64,000 nt of DNA from Actinobacteria bacterium OV320 (GCA_001298545.1 LJCX01000023.1:372001-436000), one strand, 5' to 3'; positions 27,471 to 36,336 are shown, counted from the first letter of the stretch. The notes: a model not told the origin generated them from the sequence alone. Made by a program: numbers and translations.

Positions 27471-28307
27471 GTGAACGACGGCGACGGGACCCTCGCGGCA
27501 CAGGACCGGGGAAGGCAGTTCGGTCCGCTCGGCACGGCCTTGGTGATCATCCCGACCTACAACGAGGCGGAGAACATCAAGTCCATCGTCGGCCGGGTGC
27601 GCGAGGCCGTCCCCGAGGCTCACGTCCTCGTGGCCGACGACAACAGCCCCGACGGCACCGGCAAGCTCGCCGACGAGCTGGCCGTCGGTGACGACCAGGT
27701 CCAGGTCCTGCACCGCAAGGGCAAGGAGGGCCTCGGCGCCGCCTACCTCGCGGGCTTCCGATGGGGCCTGGAGAACGGCTACGGCGTACTGATCGAGATG
27801 GACGCCGACGGCTCCCACCAGCCCGAGGAACTGCCCCGCCTGCTCACCGCGCTCAAGAGCGCCGACCTGGTCCTGGGCTCCCGCTGGGTGCCGGGCGGCC
27901 GGGTGGTCAACTGGCCCAAGTCCCGTGAGGTCATCTCCCGCGGCGGCAGCCTCTACTCCCGCCTCGCCCTCGACCTCCCGCTGCGTGACATCACCGGCGG
28001 CTACCGCGCCTTCCGCCGCGAGACCCTGGAGGGCCTCGGCCTGGAGGAGGTCGCCTCCCAGGGGTACTGCTTCCAGGTCGACCTGGCCCGCCGCGCCGTC
28101 AAGGCCGGCTTCCACGTCATCGAGGTCCCCATCACCTTCGTCGAGCGGGAGCACGGCGACTCCAAGATGAGCCGGGACATCCTCGTCGAGGCCCTGTGGC
28201 GGGTCACGGCCTGGGGCGTGGGGGAGCGGGTCGGCAAGATCACGGGCCGGACCGCCGACCGTCCGGAGCGCCCACAGGCGCCCGCCGCGCCTCACCGCGA
28301 CAGCTGA
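27471..28307 (+). CDS. ppm1: Polyprenol monophosphomannose synthase (GT2)
   Basis: 278-aa GT2 enzyme that transfers mannose from GDP-mannose to polyprenyl phosphate at the membrane. The product is the donor for protein O-mannosylation, and in S. coelicolor phage phiC31 infection needs this pathway. Motifs: IIPTYNEAENIKSIVGRV, VLVADDNSPDGTG, EMDADGSHQPEELPRL (metal-binding DAD), VLGSRWVPGG and SRGGSLYSRLALDLPLRDIT. There are no membrane helices, so the N-acyltransferase/membrane part of mycobacterial Ppm1 is absent. The GTG at 27471 follows AAGGGGCAGTA. The stop codon lies inside a tandem repeat (28291-28385). Confidence 0.92.
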   Translation: MNDGDGTLAAQDRGRQFGPLGTALVIIPTYNEAENIKSIVGRVREAVPEAHVLVADDNSPDGTGKLADELAVGDDQVQVLHRKGKEGLGAAYLAGFRWGLENGYGVLIEMDADGSHQPEELPRLLTALKSADLVLGSRWVPGGRVVNWPKSREVISRGGSLYSRLALDLPLRDITGGYRAFRRETLEGLGLEEVASQGYCFQVDLARRAVKAGFHVIEVPITFVEREHGDSKMSRDILVEALWRVTAWGVGERVGKITGRTADRPERPQAPAAPHRDS

Positions 28308-28385
28308 GTCTCACCGCGACGGCTGGGTCTCACCGCGACGGCTGGGTCTCACCGCGACGGCTGGGGTCTCACAGCGACGGCTGAT
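28291..28385 (+). repeat. Five-copy ~19-bp tandem repeat spanning the ppm1 stop codon
   Basis: Units resembling CTCACCGCGACGGCTGGGT start at 28291, 28310, 28329, 28348 and 28368. Lengths are 19, 19, 19, 20 and 18 bp, and the middle two are identical. The first unit encodes the last codons of ppm1 and its TGA. The array fills most of the gap to fxsA. Confidence 0.9.
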
Positions 28386-28430
28386 CCTCCCCTTATGCCG
28401 CTCTGAGCCTGTTCCGGGCACACTGGGAGC

Positions 28431-28961
28431 ATGACGACTGGCTCTCCGACCCCCGCGTACCAGACACCCGCCCGGCCCCCGGCCCAGCCCCGCCGCTCCC
28501 GCCTGCGGACGTTCCTGCCGCTGGGGCTGGCCGCCTGGCTGGTACTGGAGATCTGGCTGCTGACCGTGGTCGCGGGCGCGACGAGCGGACTCGTGGTCCT
28601 TCTGCTCCTGGCCGCCGGGTTCGTCCTGGGCGCCGTGGTCATCAAGCGGGCGGGGCGCCGGGCCTTCCAGAACCTGAACGAGGCGCTCCAGCGCGGTACG
28701 GCCTCCTCCGGCCGGGGCGGCGGCAACGGCCTCATGATGCTCGGCGGCCTGTTCCTGATGATCCCGGGCCTGGCCTCCGACGTGATCGGCCTGCTCCTGC
28801 TGCTCCCGCCGGTCCAGAAGGCGGTCAGCGGCTATGGGGAGAGCAAGCTGAGGGCGGCCGCGGCCACGCCCGGCACCCTGGGGGACGCGTTCCAGCAGGC
28901 CCGCATCCACCGCCCGGACGGCAAGGTGGTGCAGGGCGAGGTCATCAGGGACGAGCAGTGA
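28431..28961 (+). CDS. fxsA: FxsA family membrane protein
   Basis: 176-aa protein with the FxsA pattern: two or three hydrophobic segments (LPLGLAAWLVLEIWLLTVVA and VVLLLLAAGFVLGAVVIKRA), then GLMMLGGLFLMIPGLASDVI and GLLLLLPPVQKAV. FxsA proteins are inner-membrane proteins; in E. coli the gene modulates phage T7 exclusion by F, but the cellular role is not known. The ATG at 28431 lies close after the tandem repeat. A 21-bp-stem terminator follows. Confidence 0.88.
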   Translation: MTTGSPTPAYQTPARPPAQPRRSRLRTFLPLGLAAWLVLEIWLLTVVAGATSGLVVLLLLAAGFVLGAVVIKRAGRRAFQNLNEALQRGTASSGRGGGNGLMMLGGLFLMIPGLASDVIGLLLLLPPVQKAVSGYGESKLRAAAATPGTLGDAFQQARIHRPDGKVVQGEVIRDEQ

Positions 28962-29091
28962 GTCACGGGGCCTGATCGGCCAGGGAGTCACCTCCTCGGG
29001 GGCCCGGGGCAGCCGATGCCGATGACCTTTGCTCGCACGCAGCGGGCACCACGGCCATCGCAGGGGGCAGCGCGCCGCGGAGGGCAGCACG

Positions 29092-29138
29092 ACGACCGCG
29101 GGCGCCGTACGTCATTCACGTACGGCGCCCGCGGTCGT
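29092..29138. terminator. Strong bidirectional terminator (21-bp perfect stem)
   Basis: The arms 29092-29112 and 29118-29138 are perfectly complementary over 21 bp (beginning ACGACCGCGGGCGCC) around the loop CATTC. It lies between convergent fxsA (stop 28961) and rbpA (stop 29176). Confidence 0.9.
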
Positions 29139-29175
29139 TGTCGTTCGCTGTGAAGCTGGTCACAGCCCCTTGGGG

Positions 29176-29550
29176 CTATGCGCTTTTACGGCTGTCGCGG
29201 GGATGTACCGCAAGGTTCATCGCCCCGGACCGCAGAACGGCCAGCCGCTCCTCGAGGACCTCTTCGAGTTCCTCGCGGGTCCGCCGCTCCATCAGCATGT
29301 CCCAATGCGTACGCGCGGGCTTGGCCTTCTTCTCCTCAGGGCCGTCGCCGTCCACGAGGAGTGCAGGGGCTCCACAGACCTTGCACTCCCACTCCGGCGG
29401 AATCTCCGCCTCGACCGAGAAGGGCATCTCAAACCGGTGCCCCTTCTCGCATGCGTACTCCACGGCCTGGCGCGGGGCCAGGTCGATGCCGCGGTCCGTC
29501 TCGTAGCTGGTCACCACGAGGCGCGTGCCGCGAAGAGCTCGCTCACTCAT
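29176..29550 (-). CDS. rbpA: RNA polymerase-binding protein RbpA
   Basis: 124-aa actinobacterial transcription factor that binds the sigma factor and RNA polymerase and stabilises open complexes, chiefly with HrdB. It shows VEYACEKGHRFEMPFSVEAE, the zinc-binding-type CKVCGAPALLVDGDG, and the sigma-interacting C-terminus KPARTHWDMLMERRTREELE. The ATG is at 29550. The upstream region holds a sigma-R-type promoter (29612-29637), consistent with known oxidative induction of rbpA in S. coelicolor. Confidence 0.97.
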   Translation of the reverse strand: MSERALRGTRLVVTSYETDRGIDLAPRQAVEYACEKGHRFEMPFSVEAEIPPEWECKVCGAPALLVDGDGPEEKKAKPARTHWDMLMERRTREELEEVLEERLAVLRSGAMNLAVHPRDSRKSA

Positions 29551-29611
29551 GAATCGTGCCTCCCGGGCTTGTCGCCCACAGGACAGGTGTCGCTGTCGTC
29601 GTCATCCGGTC

Positions 29612-29637
29612 AACGTCCGGTCGGCGGTAAAGATTCC
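29612..29637 (-). promoter_or_regulatory. SigR-type promoter of rbpA
   Basis: On the minus strand GGAAT (29637-29633) and GTT (29614-29612) are separated by exactly 18 bases, matching the disulfide-stress sigma-R consensus GGAAT-N18-GTT. It lies about 60 bp before the rbpA start. Sigma-R control of rbpA is established in S. coelicolor. Confidence 0.8.
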
Positions 29638-29828
29638 CGTTCGGAGTCCCGTTCCGGGTCATGCGTCGCCGTCGTAGCCGCGGTCTTGTCAACCAGTGCA
29701 GTACCCACCGGCGCCCGGTTTGTCACATCTGAAAGGAGATGTCACCCAGCGTTTCGGCATCTTTGACGCGCAGTAACGGTACGCCTGGCAGGCCAAACGC
29801 GTACACTACCGCCCTTTCGCCTTGAGCG

Positions 29829-31220
29829 CTAAATCTTCTCGGGCACGGGGTTCCCCGCGTCGCCGATCGCCTGCCGTACCGGTACCCGAACGAGCAGCAG
29901 GAAGCCCACAACGAAGAAGACCACCAGCGAGATGATCGCGTCCCGGTAGCTCCCGGTCAGCTGGTAGGTGACCCCGAAGAGGAGCGGGCCGAGCCAGCTC
30001 ATGCCGCGGTCGCTCATCTCGTACGCCGAGAAGTACTCGGCCTCCTTGCCGGGCGGGACCAGGTGCGAGAAGAGGGAGCGGGACAGCGCCTGGCTGCCGC
30101 CGAGGACCAGGCCGATCGCTGCTGCCAGCAGGAAGAACCCGACGGGCGCCCCGGCCGGAAGGAAGTAGCCGGCGCCCAGGGTGAGCGTCCAGGCCGCCAG
30201 TGAGCCGAGGATCGTGCGCTTCGCGCCGTACGTCCGGGCCAGCCGACCCATGCCCAGCGCGCCCGCCACGGCCAGCACCTGCACCAGCAGGACGGCACCG
30301 ATCAGGGTGGACTGGCCGAGGCCGAGCTCCTCGGAGCCGTAGACCGAGGCCTGGGAGATCACGGTCTGGATGCCGTCGTTGTAGATCAGGTACGCGAGGA
30401 GGAAGGAGAGGGTCAGCGGGTGGCGGCGCATGTCGCGGACCGTCGCCGCGAGCTGACGCAGTCCAGGAGCCGTGCGGACCGTCCCGTCCGTGCGCTCTGC
30501 CGGATCCGGCAGAGCGGTCGCCTCCCGGGCGGCGGCGGGCCGGTCGCGCAGCCGCAGCAGCGGGATCAGCGTGAAGCCGCCCCACCACAGGCCGGCCGAG
30601 GCCAGGCAGATCCGCACCGCCATCGACTCGGAGACGCCGAAGGAGTCATGGGCGAGGTAGAGCACCAGGTTGACGACCAGGACCAGCGAGCCCGCCGCAT
30701 AGCCGAAGGCCCACCCCCGGGAGGAGACCGCGTCGCGTTCCTCGGGCGGGGCGATCTGCGGCAGGTAGGAGTTGTAGAGCATCATCGCCACGGACTGGGC
30801 CGCGTTCGCCACGATCAGCAGCGCGCCCCCCAGCAGATAGCGGTCGCCGCCCAGGAAGAACATGGCGGCCGTGGCCGCGGCGCCGACATACGCGGCGGCG
30901 CCCAGCAGGGGCTTCTTGCGGCCGCTGCGGTCGGCGGCCGCACCCACCAGGGGCATCACCAGCACGGCCACGATCACCGACAGGGACACCGAGTAGGCGA
31001 AGAAGGAACCCGCCCGCACCGGGATGCCCAGCGGATGCACGTACCCGTCGGCGTCCGCCGCCCGCTTCGCGACCGATGTGAGGTACGGGCCGAGGAACAC
31101 GGTGAGCACGCTCGTCGAGTAGACGGAGCACGCCCAGTCGTAGAAGTACCAGCCGCGCTGCTCGCGCCGCCGTTCGGCGGCCTCGTCGGACGCCGCCGTC
31201 CGCACGGTGTCGATGTCCAC
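29829..31220 (-). CDS. UMF1/Atg22-like MFS transporter
   Basis: 463-aa membrane protein with about 12 helices. The hallmark at the N-terminus is RGWYFYDWACSVYSTSVLTV, and MLYNSYLPQIAPPEERDAVS follows, both typical of the UMF1 branch related to vacuolar amino-acid effluxer Atg22. In bacteria the substrate is unknown. The GTG start at 31220 is chosen as the first codon before the VDIDTVRTAASDEAAERR leader; the ribosome-binding site is weak. The gene lies 57 bp after a GDPD gene on the same strand and may be co-transcribed. Confidence 0.85.
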   Translation of the reverse strand: MDIDTVRTAASDEAAERRREQRGWYFYDWACSVYSTSVLTVFLGPYLTSVAKRAADADGYVHPLGIPVRAGSFFAYSVSLSVIVAVLVMPLVGAAADRSGRKKPLLGAAAYVGAAATAAMFFLGGDRYLLGGALLIVANAAQSVAMMLYNSYLPQIAPPEERDAVSSRGWAFGYAAGSLVLVVNLVLYLAHDSFGVSESMAVRICLASAGLWWGGFTLIPLLRLRDRPAAAREATALPDPAERTDGTVRTAPGLRQLAATVRDMRRHPLTLSFLLAYLIYNDGIQTVISQASVYGSEELGLGQSTLIGAVLLVQVLAVAGALGMGRLARTYGAKRTILGSLAAWTLTLGAGYFLPAGAPVGFFLLAAAIGLVLGGSQALSRSLFSHLVPPGKEAEYFSAYEMSDRGMSWLGPLLFGVTYQLTGSYRDAIISLVVFFVVGFLLLVRVPVRQAIGDAGNPVPEKI

Positions 31221-31277
31221 CCGTGCCCTCGCTTCCCGCTGCCGCAGCCGCGCGCGGGCGGGCGGACGGGCCCGAGG

Positions 31278-32045
31278 TCAGACCCAGACGCCGCGGTCCT
31301 CCATGACCTCGCGCAACGTGTCGATGTGATCGGTCATGATGCCATCGACCCCGAGGTCCAGGAGCCGGTGCATCCGATCCGGATCGTTGATCGTCCACAC
31401 ATGCACCTGGAGGCCGCGCGCGTGGGCGGCCCGGACGAAGCGACGGTCCACGACCTGGATGCCCGACTGGCTCTCGGGCACCTGCGCGGCTACCGCCGAG
31501 CGACGCAGCGCCGCGGGCACGCCCCAGGACCGCAGCCGCAGGTTGAGCACGCCCCGGGTGCCGTACGAGGTCGCCAGACGCGGCCCGGCCAGCCGCTGGG
31601 CCCGCACCACCCGCGCCTCCGAGAACGAGCCGACGCAGACCCGGTCCCACGCGCCCGTGCGGGCGATCAGGTTGAGCAGCGGGTGCAGCGCGGGCTCCGC
31701 CTTGAGATCGACGTTCCAGCGCACCTCGGGGAAGGTCTCCAGGAGTTCTTCGAAGAGCGGCACCGGCTCCTTGCCCGCCACGCGCGCGTGCCGAACGTCC
31801 GACCAGAGCAGGTCCGCTATGCGGCCGGCGCCGTCGGTCATCCGGTCCAGCGTCGCGTCGTGGAAGGCGACGAGCTTGCCGTCCCGCGTGGCGTGCACAT
31901 CGGTCTCGATATAGCGGTAGCCCGCCTCGACCGCCCGCCGGAACTGCGCCGTGGTGTTCTCCAGGCCGTCCGCGGCCCCACCGCGGTGGGCGAACGGGAT
32001 GGGCCCAGGATGGTCGAGATACGGGTGGGTCATGAGGCTGGTCAC
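31278..32045 (-). CDS. Glycerophosphodiester phosphodiesterase
   Basis: 255-aa GDPD-family enzyme hydrolysing glycerophosphodiesters to sn-glycerol 3-phosphate and an alcohol. It carries PFAHRGGAADGLENT, YRYIETDVHATRDGKLVAFHD (metal-binding Glu/Asp and catalytic His) and VHVWTINDPDRM. No signal peptide, so likely intracellular. The GTG at 32045 is chosen over the ATG at 32033 because an AGGGAG motif is closer; the choice is uncertain. The start abuts the stop of the preceding membrane protein gene (4-bp overlap with 32042). Confidence 0.9.
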   Translation of the reverse strand: MTSLMTHPYLDHPGPIPFAHRGGAADGLENTTAQFRRAVEAGYRYIETDVHATRDGKLVAFHDATLDRMTDGAGRIADLLWSDVRHARVAGKEPVPLFEELLETFPEVRWNVDLKAEPALHPLLNLIARTGAWDRVCVGSFSEARVVRAQRLAGPRLATSYGTRGVLNLRLRSWGVPAALRRSAVAAQVPESQSGIQVVDRRFVRAAHARGLQVHVWTINDPDRMHRLLDLGVDGIMTDHIDTLREVMEDRGVWV

Positions 32046-32728
32046 GGACGCAGTATGGCTCCCTGGGGTGTCCCGGTGGCAACGACCGTGCTGCCGCCCG
32101 GTGCAGCGGGAACGGCGAACATCCGCAGGAAGAGCTGGGCGAGCGGACCGATCGTCACCGCGTAGAGCACGGTGCCGACGCCGATGGTGCCGCCGAGGGC
32201 GAACCCGGTCACCACGACCACCACCTCCACGGCCGTCCGCATCAGCCGGATCGAACGCCCGGTACGCCGGTGCAGCCCCGTCATCAGCCCGTCGCGCGGG
32301 CCGGGCCCGAAGCTGGCGGCGATGTAGAGACCGGTGGCCGCCCCGTTGAGGACGACCCCCGCCAGCAGCAGCGGCACCTGGACGGCGAGCCCGTGTGCTT
32401 CGGGGACGTACGCGAGCGTGCCGTCCATCGCGAGGCCGACGACGAAGACGTTGGAGACCGTGCCGAGGCCCGGGCGCTGGCGCAGCGGGATCCACAGCAG
32501 CAGTACCGCCGCGCCCACGACGATCGACACGACACCGATCGTCAGGCCGGTGAGCTCGCCGAGACCCTGGTGCAGCACGTTCCAGGGCTCCAGACCGAGC
32601 CCTGCCCGCACGAGGAGGGCGGAGCTGGCGCCGTAGAGGGAGAGGCCGACGTACAGCTGGATCAGCCGACGGGCGAGGTGGCCGTGCGGATCCCGCGAGG
32701 GTGCTTCCTGCGGTGGCGGCTCGGACAA
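32042..32728 (-). CDS. YczE/YyaS/YitT-like membrane protein
   Basis: 228-aa protein with about five hydrophobic helices. The GLGLEPWNVLHQGLGELTGL motif and FGPGPRDGLMTGLHRRTGRS are hallmarks of the YczE/YitT group. Function unknown. I placed the start at a TTG (32728, LSEPPPQEAPSRD) following CAGGGGGACCCC. An ATG in frame at 32797 would add 23 residues but overlaps the promoter region of the divergent MocR gene. Divergent MocR regulators often control such neighbours. Confidence 0.75.
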   Translation of the reverse strand: MSEPPPQEAPSRDPHGHLARRLIQLYVGLSLYGASSALLVRAGLGLEPWNVLHQGLGELTGLTIGVVSIVVGAAVLLLWIPLRQRPGLGTVSNVFVVGLAMDGTLAYVPEAHGLAVQVPLLLAGVVLNGAATGLYIAASFGPGPRDGLMTGLHRRTGRSIRLMRTAVEVVVVVTGFALGGTIGVGTVLYAVTIGPLAQLFLRMFAVPAAPGGSTVVATGTPQGAILRP

Positions 32729-32827
32729 GGGGTCCCCCTGGTGGTCGTAGTGGCCTGACCCGTGACACTCTGTGGCTTGGAAGCGCAGGGCATCCATGGC
32801 CAATTCGGGGAAGGTGGACTGGTAATC

Positions 32828-34327
32828 ATGGCGCAGTGGACCTCGGCGGTGGGGGCCGCACAGCTTTCGCGGCTGCTCAAGTCCCAGCAGGACCGTCCGG
32901 CCGGCCCCGGGTCGCGCCGGCCGCCGGCCTACCGGGCGCTCGCCGACGGTATCCGGCTGCTGGTACTGGAAGGCCGCGTCCCCGTGGCCGCGCGCCTGCC
33001 CGCGGAACGTGAACTGGCCCTCTCCCTGTCCGTGAGCCGGACGACCGTCGCCGCCGCCTACGAGGCGCTGCGCGCCGAGGGGTTCCTGGAGTCCCGGCGC
33101 GGCGCGGGCAGCTGGACGGCCGTCCCGGCCGGCAACCCGGTTCCGGCGCGCGGCCTGGAGCCCCTGCCGCCCGAGGCCCTCGGCTCGATCATCGACCTGG
33201 GCTGCGCGGCGCTGCCCGCGCCCGAGCCCTGGCTCACCCGGGCGGTGCGGGGCGCGCTGGAGGAGTTGCCGCCGTACGCCCACACGCACGGCGACTATCC
33301 GGCGGGCCTGCCCGCGCTGCGGTCGATGATCGCCGAGCGGTACACCGCGCGCGGGATCCCGACGATGCCCGAGCAGATCATGGTCACCACGGGCGCGATG
33401 GGCGCCATCGACGCCATCTGCCATCTGTTCGGCGGGCGCGGCGAGCGCATCGCCGTCGAGTCGCCCTCCTACGCCAACATCCTCCAGCTGATGCGTGAGG
33501 CGGGTGCGCGTCTGGTGCCCGTCGCGATGGCCGAGGGGCTCGCCGGGTGGGACATGGACCGCTGGCGCCAGGTCCTGCGCGAGGCCGCGCCGCGCATCGC
33601 GTATGTCGTCGCCGACTTCCACAACCCGACCGGCGCGCTCGCCGACGAGGACCAGCGGCGCCAACTCGTGGAGGCGGCCCGTTCCGCCGGGACCGTGCTG
33701 GTCGCCGACGAGACCATGACCGAACTGTGGCTCGACGACGGTGTCGAGATGCCCCGGCCGGTGTGCGGCTTCGATCCCGCGGGGTCGACGGTGATCACGG
33801 TGGGGTCGGCGAGCAAGGCCTTCTGGGCCGGGATGCGCATCGGCTGGGTGCGCGCGGCCCCGGACGTGATCCGCAGCCTCGTCGCGGCCCGCGCCTACGC
33901 CGACCTGGGCACACCGGTACTGGAGCAGCTGGCGGTGAACTGGCTGTTCAGCACCGGCGGCTGGGAGCAGGCCGTCGAGCTGCGCCGCCACCAGGCCCGG
34001 CAGAACCGGGACGACCTGGTCGCGGCGGTGCGCCGGGAGCTGCCGGAGTGGGAGTTCGCCGTGCCCGAGGGCGGGCTGACCCTGTGGGTGCGGGCCGGGG
34101 GTCTTTCCGGGTCACGGCTCGCCGAGGCGGGGGAGCGGGTGGGCCTGCGGGTGCCGTCCGGACCGCGGTTCGGCGTCGACGGCGCCTTCGAGGGGTATGT
34201 ACGGCTGCCGTTCACCGTGGGAGGCGCGGTGGCGGAGGAGGCGGCCGCCCGGCTGGCGGCCGCGGCCCGGATCGTGGAGAGCGGGGGGACGATCGGCGCC
34301 GAGGGGCCGCGCACGTTCGTCGCCTAG
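32828..34327 (+). CDS. MocR-type regulator (GntR HTH fused to aminotransferase fold)
   Basis: 499-aa PLP-binding-type transcription factor. The N-terminal GntR winged helix (about 35-105) has LEGRVPVAARLPAERELALS and VSRTTVAAAYEALRAEGFL. The class I aminotransferase-like domain (about 140-490) has TTGAMGAIDAICHLFGGRGE, YVVADFHNPTGALADED and the Schiff-base lysine region TVGSASKAFWAGMRIGW. It may sense PLP or an amino acid. It is divergent from the YczE-like membrane protein, the likely target. The ATG at 32828 is used. Confidence 0.9.
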   Translation: MAQWTSAVGAAQLSRLLKSQQDRPAGPGSRRPPAYRALADGIRLLVLEGRVPVAARLPAERELALSLSVSRTTVAAAYEALRAEGFLESRRGAGSWTAVPAGNPVPARGLEPLPPEALGSIIDLGCAALPAPEPWLTRAVRGALEELPPYAHTHGDYPAGLPALRSMIAERYTARGIPTMPEQIMVTTGAMGAIDAICHLFGGRGERIAVESPSYANILQLMREAGARLVPVAMAEGLAGWDMDRWRQVLREAAPRIAYVVADFHNPTGALADEDQRRQLVEAARSAGTVLVADETMTELWLDDGVEMPRPVCGFDPAGSTVITVGSASKAFWAGMRIGWVRAAPDVIRSLVAARAYADLGTPVLEQLAVNWLFSTGGWEQAVELRRHQARQNRDDLVAAVRRELPEWEFAVPEGGLTLWVRAGGLSGSRLAEAGERVGLRVPSGPRFGVDGAFEGYVRLPFTVGGAVAEEAAARLAAAARIVESGGTIGAEGPRTFVA

Positions 34328-34348
34328 CGGAACGCCCGGCGGGAGCGG

Positions 34349-36010
34349 TCACCCGCCCGCCCCGGTCACCTGCTCCGCGCCCACGGTGTCGGCCGCCGAG
34401 GGCTCGGCGCCCGTGGCCTTCGTGGCCTCGGCGTCCGTGTCCTCGGGTTTGGTGAGCACGACCTCGGCCGGTACCGGCGGCAACGTCTCCGTGTCGGCCG
34501 GGGTGGAGCGTGGCGGCAGCAGGTCCAGCACCGCCTGCCGATGCGCGTCGCTCGTCGCTTCGTCGTAAGGGTCCGGCGTCGCCGGTACCTGGAGCCGGTG
34601 CACCGGGCCCGAACCGAGCCGGGCGTATCCGCGTCCCGGCGGTGTGTGGTCGACGGGCGTGGTGTGCGGGGGCGCGCCGAGGACCGCCTCCAGCTGCTGC
34701 TTCGACGCCGGCCCGAGCGCGACCCGCGCGCGGGTGTGCTGCCGTACGGCGTCGCTCAGCGAGTCCAGGGCGTCGAACTGCTCGGCCACCACCACCGTGA
34801 CCCCGACCGCGCGGCCGTGCCGGAGGGGGACCTGGAGGAGGGACTGCGGGTCCTTGCGGCCGTCCGTGTCGGCCAGGTGGGTGAAGGCGGTGGGGCGGTC
34901 CAGCAGGATCCACAGGGGGTGTCTGGTGTCGTCCGGCGGCGGGTCGCCCGCCTGCCGGGCGCGGTTGGCGGCGATGAGCCGGCGCTCCGTCTCGTGCACC
35001 GCCCACTCCAGGGCGGCCAGTGCCCCGGCCAGTCCGACCTCGACGCCCAGGACGCCGTCCCGGCCGGTGAGGCAGGCGTACTCGCCGGTGCTGCCGCCCT
35101 CGATCACCAGGACGTCGCCGTGCTGGAGGGCCTGCAGGGCGATGGAGCGCAGCAGGGTGGAGGTGCCGCTGCCGGGCTGGCCGACCGCCAGCAGGTGCGG
35201 CTCGGTGGAGCGGATGCCGGTGCGCCAGACGACCGGCGGTACGTCGCGCCGGTCCTCACCGTGGGCGAGGGGGAGCGTGCGCTGGACCCGGGAGGGGTCG
35301 GTGAAGCCCAGGACCGTCTCGCCGGGGGCGGTGACGAAGCGTTGGGCCGCGAAGTCGGTGGGGAGGGGGCCGAGGACACTGAGGGTGAGTTCGTTGCCCT
35401 CCTCGTCCCAGACGAAGAGGTATTCGCGGCCACGGCCGGACTTCCGGGCGAGCAGCTGCTCGATCCGTGCGCGTGGTGCGGCCTCTCCGTCCGGGAAGAA
35501 CGCGGGGTAACGGATCACGAGGAGGGCCACGCGGCCCGAGTCGTCGAACTCCAGCGTCGGGAAGACGGTCTCCCAGTCGCCGCCGTGGGCGTACAGGGGA
35601 GCGGGGTCGTCGGCCGTCGAGAAGTACGGGACCAGGGCCTCGTACAGCACCTGGAGTCGCTGGATCTGCGACTCGTCGGGGCCGTCGGGAACCGGTGGGG
35701 TGCGGTCCCTGCCCTGCCAGGCCGCTGCCGCCATCAGGGTGATGACGGCGAGCAGCGGGCCGTACGGCACCAGCACCACGACCAGGATCAACGAGGCCAC
35801 CAGGAACAGCAGCGGCCCGCGCTTGTCCCTGGGGGTCTCGGCCCACCTGCGCCGCCCGGCCGAGGCCAGCCGGCGCAGTCCGCGGGTGATCGTGATCAGC
35901 GGATGGAGGACATCGGTGGCGCTGTCGGCCGCCGTCCGGGCCAGCTCCCGGCTCCGGGCGATCTGTGCGCTGCCTGTGCTCAGGATGCTGGGAAGGGGGC
36001 GCCGGGCCAC
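34349..36010 (-). CDS. sffA: SpoIIIE/FtsK-like sporulation protein SffA
   Basis: 553-aa membrane ATPase-like protein. It has a short N-terminus, two hydrophobic helices (LLFLVASLILVVVLVPYGPL onward, about 67-95), and a C-terminal FtsK-like domain. The Walker A position (about residue 280) reads GQPGSGTSTLLRS, with Thr where the P-loop Lys is expected, so normal ATP hydrolysis is doubtful. Walker-B-like LWILLDRPTAF follows. Paired with the small membrane gene smeA 41 bp upstream, it matches the S. coelicolor smeA-sffA locus, where SmeA targets SffA to sporulation septa. The GTG start follows ACAGGAGACAGCA. Confidence 0.82.
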   Translation of the reverse strand: MARRPLPSILSTGSAQIARSRELARTAADSATDVLHPLITITRGLRRLASAGRRRWAETPRDKRGPLLFLVASLILVVVLVPYGPLLAVITLMAAAAWQGRDRTPPVPDGPDESQIQRLQVLYEALVPYFSTADDPAPLYAHGGDWETVFPTLEFDDSGRVALLVIRYPAFFPDGEAAPRARIEQLLARKSGRGREYLFVWDEEGNELTLSVLGPLPTDFAAQRFVTAPGETVLGFTDPSRVQRTLPLAHGEDRRDVPPVVWRTGIRSTEPHLLAVGQPGSGTSTLLRSIALQALQHGDVLVIEGGSTGEYACLTGRDGVLGVEVGLAGALAALEWAVHETERRLIAANRARQAGDPPPDDTRHPLWILLDRPTAFTHLADTDGRKDPQSLLQVPLRHGRAVGVTVVVAEQFDALDSLSDAVRQHTRARVALGPASKQQLEAVLGAPPHTTPVDHTPPGRGYARLGSGPVHRLQVPATPDPYDEATSDAHRQAVLDLLPPRSTPADTETLPPVPAEVVLTKPEDTDAEATKATGAEPSAADTVGAEQVTGAGG

Positions 36011-36051
36011 TGCTGTCTCCTGTGAGGTGCGTACGGACGGGACGGGCGGCG

Positions 36052-36246
36052 TCAGAACTTGATGCCGCCGAGGAGGCTCGCCAGGCTCTCGCCGCCTGCC
36101 TTGATGCTCGGGGCGATGGCCGTACTGGCCATGTAGAAGCCGAACAGGGCCGAGACCACGGCGTGCGACGCCTTGAGCCCGTCCTTGCGGAAGAAGAGGA
36201 AGACGATGATGCCGAGCAGGACTACGCCTGACATGGACAGGATCAT
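36052..36246 (-). CDS. smeA: Small septal membrane protein SmeA
   Basis: 64-aa protein, nearly all hydrophobic: ILSMSGVVLLGIIVFLFFRK and HAVVSALFGFYMASTAIAPS form two helices, ending in a short SLASLLGGIKF tail. The ATG at 36246 follows CCAGGAGAACCCAA. It precedes the FtsK-like gene on the same strand. Size and partner match SmeA of Streptomyces, a sporulation-specific membrane protein that recruits SffA to septa. Expression is expected only in sporulating aerial hyphae. Confidence 0.82.
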   Translation of the reverse strand: MILSMSGVVLLGIIVFLFFRKDGLKASHAVVSALFGFYMASTAIAPSIKAGGESLASLLGGIKF

Positions 36247-36336
36247 TTGGGTTCTCCTGGTTCGCGGGGGACAGTCACCATGAGTACTTCCAGGATCACA
36301 GGATGTATCCATACTACAAAAGGTGCAACTGAGTGA

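Noticed and set aside
27187..27471. 94-codon frame upstream of ppm1
   Set aside because: No ribosome-binding site, no recognisable domain, and composition unlike neighbouring genes.
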